A stretch of 64,000 nucleotides of DNA from Glaciihabitans sp. INWT7 (GTDB lineage: Bacteria; Actinomycetota; Actinomycetes; Actinomycetales; Microbacteriaceae): assembly GCF_014217685.1 (NCBI RefSeq), contig NZ_CP043653.1:2732419-2796418 (forward strand), given 5' to 3'. Both the position numbers and the translations under genes were made by a program. Positions 25,026 through 33,018 of this stretch are shown piece by piece. The stretch's first letter is position 1. Each line of letters starts with the position of its first letter. Under the pieces are notes generated by a model that saw only the letters and a program-made list of their open reading frames with translations, searched no databases and was not told the DNA's origin.

Positions 25026-26729
25026 ATGCCGCCCGATCGCGGCACCAGCACTGCATCGCAGATAGACCCCGCTTACCGCGCGCGGTATCGCCGCATCATG
25101 CGGTTCTCCGCGTCCGCACTGGCGCAGACCTGGTGGTTCGAGCTCGTTCTGCCACGATTCGGTCTGCGCCGACTCGCGGCCCGCAGCCGCACCAAGCGGG
25201 TGCAGCGCATCGCCCGTCGCTTCTACGTGCTCGCCGCCGATCTCGGCGGACTGATGATCAAGGTGGGCCAGTTCCTGTCGTCGCGCCTCGACATCCTTCC
25301 GCCCGAGATCACTAAAGAGCTCGAGGGGTTGCAGGATGAGGTTGAGCCCGAGCTGTTCGAGAGCATCCGCCGCCAGGCCGAAGGGGAACTGGGGATGCCG
25401 CTTGAGCAGGCCTACGCCTCGTTCGAGCAGATTCCCATCGCCGCGGCATCCCTCGGCCAGGCCCATCGCGCTCGTCTGACCGCGGGGATCGCCGCGGACG
25501 TCGGTTTCGAGAACGTCGTCGTGAAGGTGCAGCGACCGGGCATCGAGAAGATCGTCGAGGTCGATCTCGCGGCGCTCCGTCGGGTGGCCCGCTGGCTCTC
25601 CCACGTGAAACTGGTGTCGAACCGCGCCGACGCTCCAGCGCTGGTCGAGGAGTTCGCCGCGACGAGTCTGGAGGAGATCGACTACCTGCACGAGGCCGCG
25701 AGCGCCGAGCGCTTCGCGGAGGATTTCGCGAGCGACGCGCGCATCGGCGCACCTGTCATCGTCTGGGACCGCAGCGCCCTTCGCGTGCTCACGCTGTCGG
25801 ATGTGACCGCGATCAAGATCTCGGATGTCGCGGGCCTCAGCGCTGCGGGAATCGACCCGGCGGAGGTCGCACAGGAGCTCGCGCGATCCACGTTCCAGCA
25901 GATCTTCGTCGCCGGGTTCTTCCACGCGGATCCGCATCCGGGCAACATCTTCATCACGCCGGGAAGGCCCGGAACCGACGAGGACTGGCGCCTCACCTAC
26001 GTGGACTTCGGGATGATGGGCGAGATCTCCGACTCGCTTCGGAGCGGCCTTCGAGACTTCATCCTCGCCGCGGTCGGCCGGGACGGTCGCGCCCTTGTCG
26101 CCTCCCTCGAACGCCTCGGGGTGCTGCTCAAGACGGCGGACACCAACGAACTCGAGCGGGCCATGACCGCCCTGTTCGACCGCTTCGGCGGCATGGGTGT
26201 CGCCGAGTTGCAGACCGTCGACCCGCGTGAGCTGGAGAAGTTCGCGAGGGGATTCGGCGAGACGATCCGTGCCCTGCCATTCCAGCTGCCGGAGAACTTC
26301 CTGCTGCTGGTGCGGAGCATCTCCCTCATCTCGGGGGTGACGAGCGCCCTCAATAAAGACTTCAACATGTGGGATGCGGTCGACCCCTTCGCCCGCACCG
26401 TGCTGAGTTCGACCAGTGGCAACGCGCTCCGCGGCATCGGCCAGCAGGCGGTGACCTACGCGAACACCCTCGCTCGGCTTCCGCGGCGCCTCGATGAACT
26501 CGCCACCCGCCTCGACCGGGGACAGGTCGCCGTGCGTGCCCCGGAGGTCGACCGCCGCCTGCGGTCGATCGAGCGCTCCGTGAGTCGCCTCGCCTCCGCG
26601 CTCGTCTTCGCGACGCTGCTCATCGCCGGGGTGCTGCAGCGCCCGACGGATGAGACGCTCGGCTGGGTGCTGATGGCCGCGTCCACGCTTCCGTTGCTGC
26701 ACGTGTTGGTGACCGCCCGGCGACGCTGA
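25026..26729 (+). CDS. ABC1/UbiB (AarF) atypical protein kinase-like membrane protein (567 aa)
   Basis: ADCK/UbiB family. The family hallmark KVGQFLSSR is at about residues 78-86, the A-rich loop PIAAASLGQAHRA replaces the glycine-rich loop, and the catalytic motifs FFHADPHPGNIF and VDFGMMG are intact. Two C-terminal transmembrane helices (about 515-560) anchor it. UbiB-type proteins have ATPase activity and support quinone or lipid metabolism; the actinobacterial role is not settled. It is coupled to the upstream PadR gene (four bases between stop and ATG; SD GAGG upstream). Confidence 0.92.
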   Translation: MPPDRGTSTASQIDPAYRARYRRIMRFSASALAQTWWFELVLPRFGLRRLAARSRTKRVQRIARRFYVLAADLGGLMIKVGQFLSSRLDILPPEITKELEGLQDEVEPELFESIRRQAEGELGMPLEQAYASFEQIPIAAASLGQAHRARLTAGIAADVGFENVVVKVQRPGIEKIVEVDLAALRRVARWLSHVKLVSNRADAPALVEEFAATSLEEIDYLHEAASAERFAEDFASDARIGAPVIVWDRSALRVLTLSDVTAIKISDVAGLSAAGIDPAEVAQELARSTFQQIFVAGFFHADPHPGNIFITPGRPGTDEDWRLTYVDFGMMGEISDSLRSGLRDFILAAVGRDGRALVASLERLGVLLKTADTNELERAMTALFDRFGGMGVAELQTVDPRELEKFARGFGETIRALPFQLPENFLLLVRSISLISGVTSALNKDFNMWDAVDPFARTVLSSTSGNALRGIGQQAVTYANTLARLPRRLDELATRLDRGQVAVRAPEVDRRLRSIERSVSRLASALVFATLLIAGVLQRPTDETLGWVLMAASTLPLLHVLVTARRR

Positions 26730-26783
26730 CGATCCGCCCATCGCGCTCGTGGGTGATGGCGACTGGCGCGACCCTGACGGGAG

Positions 26784-27875
26784 TCAGCGCCGTGCGAGCC
26801 GCAGCATCCAGCCGAGCGTTCGGATGATCCCGACGCCGACCGTCGCCACGAGTAACAGTTGGAGCAGGGGCTTGAATCCGAGATAGATGGACGGAATCAG
26901 GCAGCCGAGCGGCGTCGTGCACGGTTGATTCGCGAGGTCACGGATCACGAAGATCACCACGACCACGACGGCGATGGACATCCACAGCCTGATCAGGTCG
27001 ACGGCGGTTCGGCCAGTGGGCCGAGGGCGAGCGGCCGTGCGTCGGCGCGGTGCAGACCGTACGCGTGTGGTCGGGCGCGAAGCCGGGCGGGCTGCCGCGG
27101 CTCGGGTGCGCGCCTGCTCGCTCACCGGAGGAGCGGGCGTGCCCACCTGGTCGACGAGTCGCTCGAAGCGCTGCATCACCCGCAGCGTGTCGGCGGCACG
27201 GGGGTCACGGTGCCAGGTGGCGGGTTCCTCGGCGGCCAGCTTGATCAGCTCGAGCTGGTTTGCGCTGAGCCGCTGGGGCTGGTCGACGAGCCAGGAGGCC
27301 AGCCGCTTCGCGTCGATGACCGCGACGGGGCGGTCGGTCGACTCGCGCTTGTCGGTGATGCTCCGCGCATGGAGAATCGCGACAACGGATCTCACGGGCA
27401 CAGGGAATTCGACCCTCCCGGTCAGTCGCCGCTTCACATCCTGGCCGTCGGCGAGCGCCTGACGCAGATGATTCGTGTTCGCGTAGTTGATGCGCAGCAC
27501 GACGTCACCCACCCATACGGAGGCACCGGCGTGATGTTTGGTGTTGATGGCGAAGACTCCGCCAGGGCCGACGACCAGATGGTCGACGTCTTTCGTGCCC
27601 GCTCCGATGGGAACCGCGTGTCGCACGAACCAGTCCGGTCCGAGACTCGCGAGCAGTGCGCCGACCTCGATCTCCGCGAGTGCGCCCGTGTACCAGGACC
27701 AGGCCTCGTCGGCGAGGGTGAGGCGATCCGTCGTTCGCAGCGAGGGATCGAGCGCCTCGGCATCAGCCTGCACCTGAAGGCACTTCTCGGCGACCGCGTA
27801 TCCGGCCGCTCGAGATGACAGTGCCTGGATGCCCGCGAAGTCCGTTCGCGCACCCTCCTCCTGAGACAAACTCAT
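26784..27875 (-). CDS. NERD-domain protein with two C-terminal membrane helices (363 aa)
   Basis: The nuclease-related NERD domain lies at about residues 60-190: the helix LAEIEVGALLASLG carries the conserved Glu, then GTKDVDHLVVGPGGVFAINTKHHAG supplies the Asp and the Lys-containing strand of the PD-(D/E)XK-like core. A Pro/Arg/Ala-rich linker (about 245-285) leads to two hydrophobic helices (about 290-312 and 330-357) and a basic end. The core residues suggest a membrane-anchored nuclease or DNA-binding protein, unproven. The start ATG 27875 has GGGGGTA upstream, and TAGCGT lies further upstream as -10. Confidence 0.85.
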   Translation of the reverse strand: MSLSQEEGARTDFAGIQALSSRAAGYAVAEKCLQVQADAEALDPSLRTTDRLTLADEAWSWYTGALAEIEVGALLASLGPDWFVRHAVPIGAGTKDVDHLVVGPGGVFAINTKHHAGASVWVGDVVLRINYANTNHLRQALADGQDVKRRLTGRVEFPVPVRSVVAILHARSITDKRESTDRPVAVIDAKRLASWLVDQPQRLSANQLELIKLAAEEPATWHRDPRAADTLRVMQRFERLVDQVGTPAPPVSEQARTRAAAARPASRPTTRVRSAPRRRTAARPRPTGRTAVDLIRLWMSIAVVVVVIFVIRDLANQPCTTPLGCLIPSIYLGFKPLLQLLLVATVGVGIIRTLGWMLRLARR

Positions 27876-28179
27876 CCGTACCCCCGAAGACTCACGCTAG
27901 CGGCACCGGGAACGCTTCGTTCACCCCCATTTCGGGATCGGGGGCGCCGCTCTCTTCGGCCGTATTGGCAGCCGTGTCTTCCGATCGGAGCTGTGCCGCT
28001 CGAGAGCCAGTATCACCGTCACGATCTCGGAGTCCGGTGATCTCGCCACATCCCGCGCGCCGGTGATCGCCCGGAGGCGTGCCCCGACGGGTTCGCCGCG
28101 GCCTCACCGGTCGGGGAGGCGGCTCCCCGGTGTCATTCCGAGGCGATGCGGGCACCAGAGCCGGAGGTGCCGCCCTCGC
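27876..28179. other. Non-coding gap of about 300 bp with one hairpin
   Basis: Lies between the NERD gene start and the 3' end of the ion transporter gene, both on the minus strand. It holds the NERD promoter near its left end and, at 28105-28132, a hairpin CACC / GGGGAG - CTCCCC / GGTG that could terminate the transporter transcript. Short open frames here have no family signature. I see nothing else. Confidence 0.6.
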
Positions 28180-29466
28180 TCAGGCGAAGTACCTCAACCA
28201 GAGGTATGGCAGGCAGAGCGTGACCGTGACGGCGGTCACGATGAGCCCGTACTTGGTGAATGTCCAGAAAGAGATGGGATGACCGTTGCGCATCGCGATG
28301 CCGAGCACGACCACGTTGGCACTGGCTCCCACCGCGGTGGCGTTGCCGCCGAGGTCTGCGCCGAGCGTCAGCGCCCACCAGAGCGGTTGGGCGGGCTGGC
28401 CACCGGCCTGCACCAGGTCGTTGACGAGCGGCGCGAGAGTGGCGACATAGGGGATGTTGTCCACGATGCCCGAGAACACGGCGGAGCCGAACAGGAGCCC
28501 GGCCGTCGCACCGAGGTAGTTGGTGCCCACGGCCTCGATCGCCGCCTGGCCGACGGCTTCGATCACTCCGAGGCTCACCAGCCCGCCCACCATGATGAAG
28601 AGACCGGCGAAGAAGAGCAGTGTCTGCCACTCGACATCCGCGAAGATCTTGCGGGTCTCGAGCCGGGTGATGAGCACGAGAAGCCCGGCCCCCAGCAGTG
28701 CGACGATCGCCGGCTCGAGGTTGACGAGCGAGTGAAGGATGAAGCCGGCGATCACCAGCGCCAACACGCTCAGCGACTTGACGAGCAGCGGCACATCACG
28801 GATCGCCTCCCGCTCATTGAGCGCCATCACCCGCGTGACCCGAGCCGGATCGAAGCTGAGCTGCTTGCGGAACATGAGCCAGCAGAGGCCGATGAAGACC
28901 ACGAGCAGGATGACGATGATCGGCGCGACGTTCACGATGAAGTCGTTGAAGCTGAGGCCGCCCCGACTGGCGATGATGATGTTGGGCGGATCGCCGATCA
29001 GCGTCGCCGCCCCTCCGATGTTGCTGGACATGACCTCGGCGATGAGGAAGGGAATCGGCGAGATGTTGAGTCGGTCGCAGATCAGGAGGGTGACGGGGGC
29101 GATGAGCAGAACCGTCGTCACATTGTCGAGGAACGCGGAGAGCACGGCGGTGATCAGCACCAGCATGACCATGATGACGAAGGGTCGGCCCTTCGCCCGT
29201 TTCGCCGCCCAGATCGCGAGGAACTCGAACAGACCCGATTGCTGCAGGATGCCGACGATGATCATCATGCCCAGCAGCAGGAAGATGACGTTCCAGTCGA
29301 TTCCGCTCTCCTGGGAGAAGAAGATCCCCTTCTTATCGGTCGCGCCGATGATCACCATGAGACCGGCGCCGACGAGGGCGACGGTGACGCGTGGCACCTT
29401 CTCGGTCGCGATGAGGATGTAGGCGCCGACGAAGACCGCAAGCGCCAGGATGACCTGGATACTCAT
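28180..29466 (-). CDS. ArsB/NhaD-type ion transporter (428 aa)
   Basis: Integral membrane protein of the ion-transporter (IT) superfamily, with about ten to eleven helices. The repeated family motifs are clear: LSAFLDNVTTVLLIAPVTLL in the first half and VFSGIVDNIPYVATLAPLV in the second, plus MSSNIGGAATLIGDPPNIII and LGADLGGNATAVGASANVV. These Asn/Asp/Gly loops bind the substrate ion. Members move arsenite, Na+/H+ or dicarboxylates. It is translationally coupled to a CBS-domain gene by an ATGA overlap, suggesting nucleotide-sensing control and an alkali-cation role more than arsenite efflux, which is inference. Confidence 0.9.
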   Translation of the reverse strand: MSIQVILALAVFVGAYILIATEKVPRVTVALVGAGLMVIIGATDKKGIFFSQESGIDWNVIFLLLGMMIIVGILQQSGLFEFLAIWAAKRAKGRPFVIMVMLVLITAVLSAFLDNVTTVLLIAPVTLLICDRLNISPIPFLIAEVMSSNIGGAATLIGDPPNIIIASRGGLSFNDFIVNVAPIIVILLVVFIGLCWLMFRKQLSFDPARVTRVMALNEREAIRDVPLLVKSLSVLALVIAGFILHSLVNLEPAIVALLGAGLLVLITRLETRKIFADVEWQTLLFFAGLFIMVGGLVSLGVIEAVGQAAIEAVGTNYLGATAGLLFGSAVFSGIVDNIPYVATLAPLVNDLVQAGGQPAQPLWWALTLGADLGGNATAVGASANVVVLGIAMRNGHPISFWTFTKYGLIVTAVTVTLCLPYLWLRYFA

Positions 29467-29951
29467 GCGTCGTCGTGCGAAGTGTCGGACGGTGCACAGA
29501 ACGTGAGGATGGAATCCATCAGCGCCGTGAGCGTGACGAACTGGGCGTCGGACCCGCTCGATCCCTTGATGAGGGCGATCTGGGCCCGGGCGTTCGCCAT
29601 GCGCGCCGCCACCTCGAGGATCGTGTCATCCGCATCCACTCGCAGCAGTTCGTAGATGTGAACCCGGTCATCGTCGATCAGCTGCCCGATGGTGTTCTGG
29701 CCCGCCTTCGCCCAGACCTCCTCGGCCGCCTGTTCGTCGAGCACTCCGGCGAGCGCCATGTCGTCGACCACATAGCTGGGCACCAGGAGGCCCAACACGT
29801 CGACCGCGGAGACCACGGCCGAGGGCACACCGGCCGAATCGGCGATCACCAGACCGACGAGGTCGTCGGCGGCGATGGCACGCGCGGCCTCCAACGCGGT
29901 GGTTTCCCGCGCGACCATCGGAAGGCTGACTTGAAGATCGGATGCGCGCAT
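29463..29951 (-). CDS. CBS-domain protein, probable regulatory partner of the transporter (162 aa)
   Basis: Two CBS-like repeats: LPMVARETTALEAARAIAADDLVGLVIADSAGVPSAVVSAVDVLGL-type first unit (about 8-55) and a second unit around RVDADDTILEVAARMANARAQIALI (about 102-126). CBS pairs bind adenine nucleotides and gate transporters or enzymes. No other domain is present. The stop overlaps the transporter start by four bases (ATGA). The 5' leader of about 60 nt is rich in possible base pairing and is listed separately. Confidence 0.85.
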   Translation of the reverse strand: MRASDLQVSLPMVARETTALEAARAIAADDLVGLVIADSAGVPSAVVSAVDVLGLLVPSYVVDDMALAGVLDEQAAEEVWAKAGQNTIGQLIDDDRVHIYELLRVDADDTILEVAARMANARAQIALIKGSSGSDAQFVTLTALMDSILTFCAPSDTSHDDA

Positions 29952-30023
29952 GGGGTCCCCTCAGAAGTTGGCAGCAGTCCTGCTGCGCCGACCAGACTTC
30001 CCGGCTCACCTCAGTCGAGCGTA
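29952..30023 (-). promoter_or_regulatory. Promoter and structured leader of the CBS-transporter operon (candidate riboswitch)
   Basis: The -10 box TACGCT (30018-30023, minus strand) would start a leader of about 60 nt. The leader contains GAGCCGGGAAGTCTGGTCGG, a hairpin GCAGCA-GGAC-TGCTGC, and a distal GAAGT/ACTTC pairing that encloses it, ending in GAGGGG just before the ATG (an SD that can be paired away). From memory it resembles short leaders in front of alkali-cation antiporter genes in actinobacteria; I cannot confirm a class. Confidence 0.4.
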
Positions 30024-30164
30024 GCGGGGGTTCGCACTTTTCGTGAGGTGGGTCGCTGGGGGTGACCGGGCGCCGGCGGCCGCGCGCCCCGCGTTGGTTG
30101 GACCGGGCGCCAGAGAAGACCGCCGACTTCTGGCCGGATATCCATTCATTGCTAAAGTCACTGA

Positions 30165-31094
30165 ATGGAATTGCGTCAACTCGAACACTTCGTCACCGTC
30201 GCCGATGAGAGGCACTTCACCCGGGCGGCCGAGCTGCTTCAGATCTCGCAGTCGGGTCTCTCCGCGTCCATCAGGGCCCTCGAAACCGAGCTCGGCATCT
30301 CGCTGTTCGTCCGCAGCACGCGCCGCGTCGAACTCACCGCCGCCGGGCAGGCGCTGCTCGCCGACTCCATCCGCACTCTCGCGAGCGCCGCCGCCGCGCA
30401 GAACGCGGTCGCAGCGGTGCGCGGCCTCGTGCGCGGGCGCCTCACCGTCGGCGCGGAGCCGTGCATCGGTGCGATCGACCTCCCCGCGGAACTCGGGCGA
30501 TTCCGGCTCGCGAACCCCGGCGTCGAGGTGCGGCTGCGCTACGAGGGATCCGTCGATCAGCTCGAGAGCGTCGCGAGCGGGCTCCGGGACGTGGCCCTGG
30601 TCGTGGTGACCGGTCTCGCCCCGCAGGGGGTGCGACTGCGTCCGGTGAGCTCACAGAAGCTCGTGGTGCTGTGCCACCCGGAGCATCAGTTCGCCTCACG
30701 GAGCGTGGTCGACATCGAGTCGCTGCACGACCAGCCGATGATCGGCTTCCAGCCCGGGTGGGGCGCCCACGTGCTGGCGCGCCGGGCGTTCGCGGCGGCG
30801 GGATACGACTACCGCACCGCGATGGAGGTCAATGACGTGCATCCGCTGCTCGACCTCGTGGGCTATAACCTCGGGGTCGCGATCGTGCCGGCGAGCTTCG
30901 CCGCGAAGCGTCCGGGCACCCTCTGCGCCGTGCCGCTGCCCGAGAACGTGCCGCACTGGACGGTCGCCGTCGCGATGGCGGACGAACCGAGTCCGGCCGC
31001 CACCGCATTCCTCGACCAGTTGTTCGAGGAGAGCCCTCAGGCTCCGTCGAGCATCGAGAGCTCGTCGGCGGTCAGGGTGACCTCGGCCGCCTGA
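30165..31094 (+). CDS. LysR-family transcriptional regulator (309 aa)
   Basis: The N-terminal winged helix MELRQLEHFVTVADERHFTR with SQSGLSASIRALETELG recognition helix is typical, followed by a type-2 periplasmic-binding-like effector domain (about 90-300). It senses a small molecule and normally controls adjacent genes. ATG 30165 lies six bases after TAAAGT (30153-30158), a leaderless start. Its last 58 bp overlap the end of the convergent aldo/keto reductase gene, so neighbouring targets are not obvious; the divergent CBS operon (213 bp away) is one candidate. Confidence 0.93.
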   Translation: MELRQLEHFVTVADERHFTRAAELLQISQSGLSASIRALETELGISLFVRSTRRVELTAAGQALLADSIRTLASAAAAQNAVAAVRGLVRGRLTVGAEPCIGAIDLPAELGRFRLANPGVEVRLRYEGSVDQLESVASGLRDVALVVVTGLAPQGVRLRPVSSQKLVVLCHPEHQFASRSVVDIESLHDQPMIGFQPGWGAHVLARRAFAAAGYDYRTAMEVNDVHPLLDLVGYNLGVAIVPASFAAKRPGTLCAVPLPENVPHWTVAVAMADEPSPAATAFLDQLFEESPQAPSSIESSSAVRVTSAA

Positions 31095-31897
31095 ACCGAG
31101 TTGGTGATGCTCTCCGGTCGAGACGCGCCGGGGATCGGGATCACCCGAGGCGACTTCGCCAACTCCCAGGCGAGACACACGACCTGCGGGGTGACGCCGC
31201 GGTCGGCCGCCACCTTTCCGAACGCCGCGAACCTGTCGCCGAGCGATGCGGCGGAGGTGATGCCTCCGAGCGGGCTCCACGGCAGAAATGCGATGCCGAG
31301 CTCAGCGCACAGTTCGAGTTCCGGCTCGCTGCTGCGGAAGGCCGGCGAGAACTGGTTCTGCACCGACACGAGTCGGCCGCCGAGCACCTCGTTGGCCAGT
31401 CGGATCTGCTCCGGGTTGGCGTTGGAGATCCCCGCCTGTCGAATGGTGCCGGCATCGAGCAGATCGCGGATCGCTCCGACGGAGTCTTCGTAGGGAACCT
31501 CGGAGTCGGGCCGATGAAACTGGTAGAGGCCGATCGCGTCGCCGCCCAAGCGCTTCAGCGATGCCTCAGCCGCCTGCTTCAGGTATTCGGGTCGGCCGTT
31601 CTGGGTCCAGGAGCCGTCACCCGGGCGCAGGTGTCCGCCCTTGGTGGCGACGAGCACGGCCGACGTGTCCCCACCCCAGGAGGCGATCGCCTTTGCGATG
31701 AGGGACTCGTTGTGGCCGACATCCGTCGCGGTCAGATGGTAGGCGTCCGCCGTGTCGAAGAGGGTCACGCCCAGGTCGAGTGCCGCGTGGATGGTTGCGA
31801 TGGAGCGGGCCTCGTCGGGCCGCCCTTCGATGGACATGGGCATGCCGCCGAGGCCGATCTCGCTGACCTGCACATCGCCGATGGTTCGTGTCTTCAT
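31037..31897 (-). CDS. Aldo/keto reductase (286 aa)
   Basis: AKR with tetrad Asp/Tyr in LFDTADAYH, Lys in LVATKGGHLR and His in YQFHRPD, plus IPIPGASRPESI for NADPH binding. The insert TATDVGHNE is shared by a subgroup of actinobacterial aldo/keto reductases. ATG 31897 gives the usual MKTRTIGDVQVSEIGLGGMP start and has GAGAGAGACC upstream; the frame stays open further upstream without support. It follows the next AKR (31929-32900) by 31 bp in the same direction, so the two probably form an operon. Substrate unknown. Confidence 0.92.
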   Translation of the reverse strand: MKTRTIGDVQVSEIGLGGMPMSIEGRPDEARSIATIHAALDLGVTLFDTADAYHLTATDVGHNESLIAKAIASWGGDTSAVLVATKGGHLRPGDGSWTQNGRPEYLKQAAEASLKRLGGDAIGLYQFHRPDSEVPYEDSVGAIRDLLDAGTIRQAGISNANPEQIRLANEVLGGRLVSVQNQFSPAFRSSEPELELCAELGIAFLPWSPLGGITSAASLGDRFAAFGKVAADRGVTPQVVCLAWELAKSPRVIPIPGASRPESITNSVQAAEVTLTADELSMLDGA

Positions 31898-31928
31898 GTT
31901 CTCGGGTCTCTCTCTTCTGCTGAACGGG

Positions 31929-32900
31929 TTACCAGGCGTAGTCTTCGGGCGCAGTCTTGCGACCGGGGAAGATCTCGTCGAGACGTGCGAGGGCGGCAGC
32001 GTCGAGCGTGACGTCGAGCGCGCGCACCGCGGCATCCAGCTGGTCCATGGTTCGCGGTCCGACGATGGGCGCGGTCACCGCGGGCTGGTGGAGCAACCAG
32101 GCCAGGCCGACATCGCCCGGCTCATGGCCGAGCTCCTCGGCGAAGTCCTCATAACGCTCGATGGCGTCGCGATGAGTCTCGAGCATCTCGGCGGCGCGCC
32201 CCTCCAGGCGACGTTTGCCGCCGCGCTCCTTGCGCACCACTCCGCCGAGGAGTCCCCCGTGCAGCGGCGACCACGGGATGATCCCGAGGCCGTTGCCCTG
32301 GGCGGAGGGGATCACCTCGAGCTCGATGTCGCGCGTGAGCAGGTTGTAGATGGACTGTTCGCTCACCAGCCCGGTGAAGTTGCGTCGACGGGCCTCGGCC
32401 TGGGCCGTGGCGATGTGCCATCCCGCGAAGTTGCTGCTGCCGGCGTACAGGATCTTGCCTTGCGCGACGGCCGTCTCCATCGCCTGCCAGATCTCGTCCC
32501 AGGGGGTGTCCCGATCGACATGGTGGAACTGGTAGAGATCGATGTAGTCGGTCTTCAGTCGCGACAGGCTCGCGTCGAGAGCACGACGGATGTTCAGCGC
32601 CGAGAGCTTGCCCTCGTTCGGCCGCTGCGTCATGTCGCCGTAGAGCTTTGTGGCGAGCACGGTGTGCTCGCGCCGACCGTTGCCCTGCTCGAACCAGTTG
32701 CCGAGGATCGTCTCGGTCGTACCGCGGCCGAGTTCGCCGCCGTACACGTTCGCCGTGTCGAAGAAGTTGATGCCGTAGTCCTGCGCCGAGTCCATGATGG
32801 CGAAGGAGTCGGACTCCGTCGTCTGCGGCCCGAAGTTCATGGTTCCGAGGCAGAGGCGGGAGACGGTGAGGCCCGAGCGGCCGAGATGCGTGTATTCCAT
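31929..32900 (-). CDS. Aldo/keto reductase (323 aa)
   Basis: AKR of the larger YajO/voltage-channel-beta-like type: MEYTHLGRSGLTVSRLCLG start, Asp/Tyr in FFDTANVYGG, Lys in VLATKLYGD, His in LYQFHHVDRDTPW, and SSNFAGWHIATAQ. The C-terminal APIVGPRTMDQLD binds NADPH. ATG 32900 matches the family N-terminus; an upstream in-frame start at 32936 is poorer. It is the first gene of a two-AKR operon. Substrates are typically aldehydes or ketones but cannot be assigned. Confidence 0.92.
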   Translation of the reverse strand: MEYTHLGRSGLTVSRLCLGTMNFGPQTTESDSFAIMDSAQDYGINFFDTANVYGGELGRGTTETILGNWFEQGNGRREHTVLATKLYGDMTQRPNEGKLSALNIRRALDASLSRLKTDYIDLYQFHHVDRDTPWDEIWQAMETAVAQGKILYAGSSNFAGWHIATAQAEARRRNFTGLVSEQSIYNLLTRDIELEVIPSAQGNGLGIIPWSPLHGGLLGGVVRKERGGKRRLEGRAAEMLETHRDAIERYEDFAEELGHEPGDVGLAWLLHQPAVTAPIVGPRTMDQLDAAVRALDVTLDAAALARLDEIFPGRKTAPEDYAW

Positions 32901-33018
32901 AGATCTACCGTGCTCTCCACCCGCCCATCTGTCCAATAGGAAACGCGGATGCTACTGAGCAGTCGGGGTTCTCAATGAAGGGATCTCGGCGGTGAGCCCG
33001 CGGCCCTAACATGAGCAC

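Noticed and set aside
24750-26741. Open frame opposite the UbiB gene
   Set aside because: Shadow frame; UbiB catalytic motifs on the plus strand are intact.
28063-29655. Open frame opposite the CBS and transporter genes
   Set aside because: Charged low-complexity translation antisense to clear transporter motifs.
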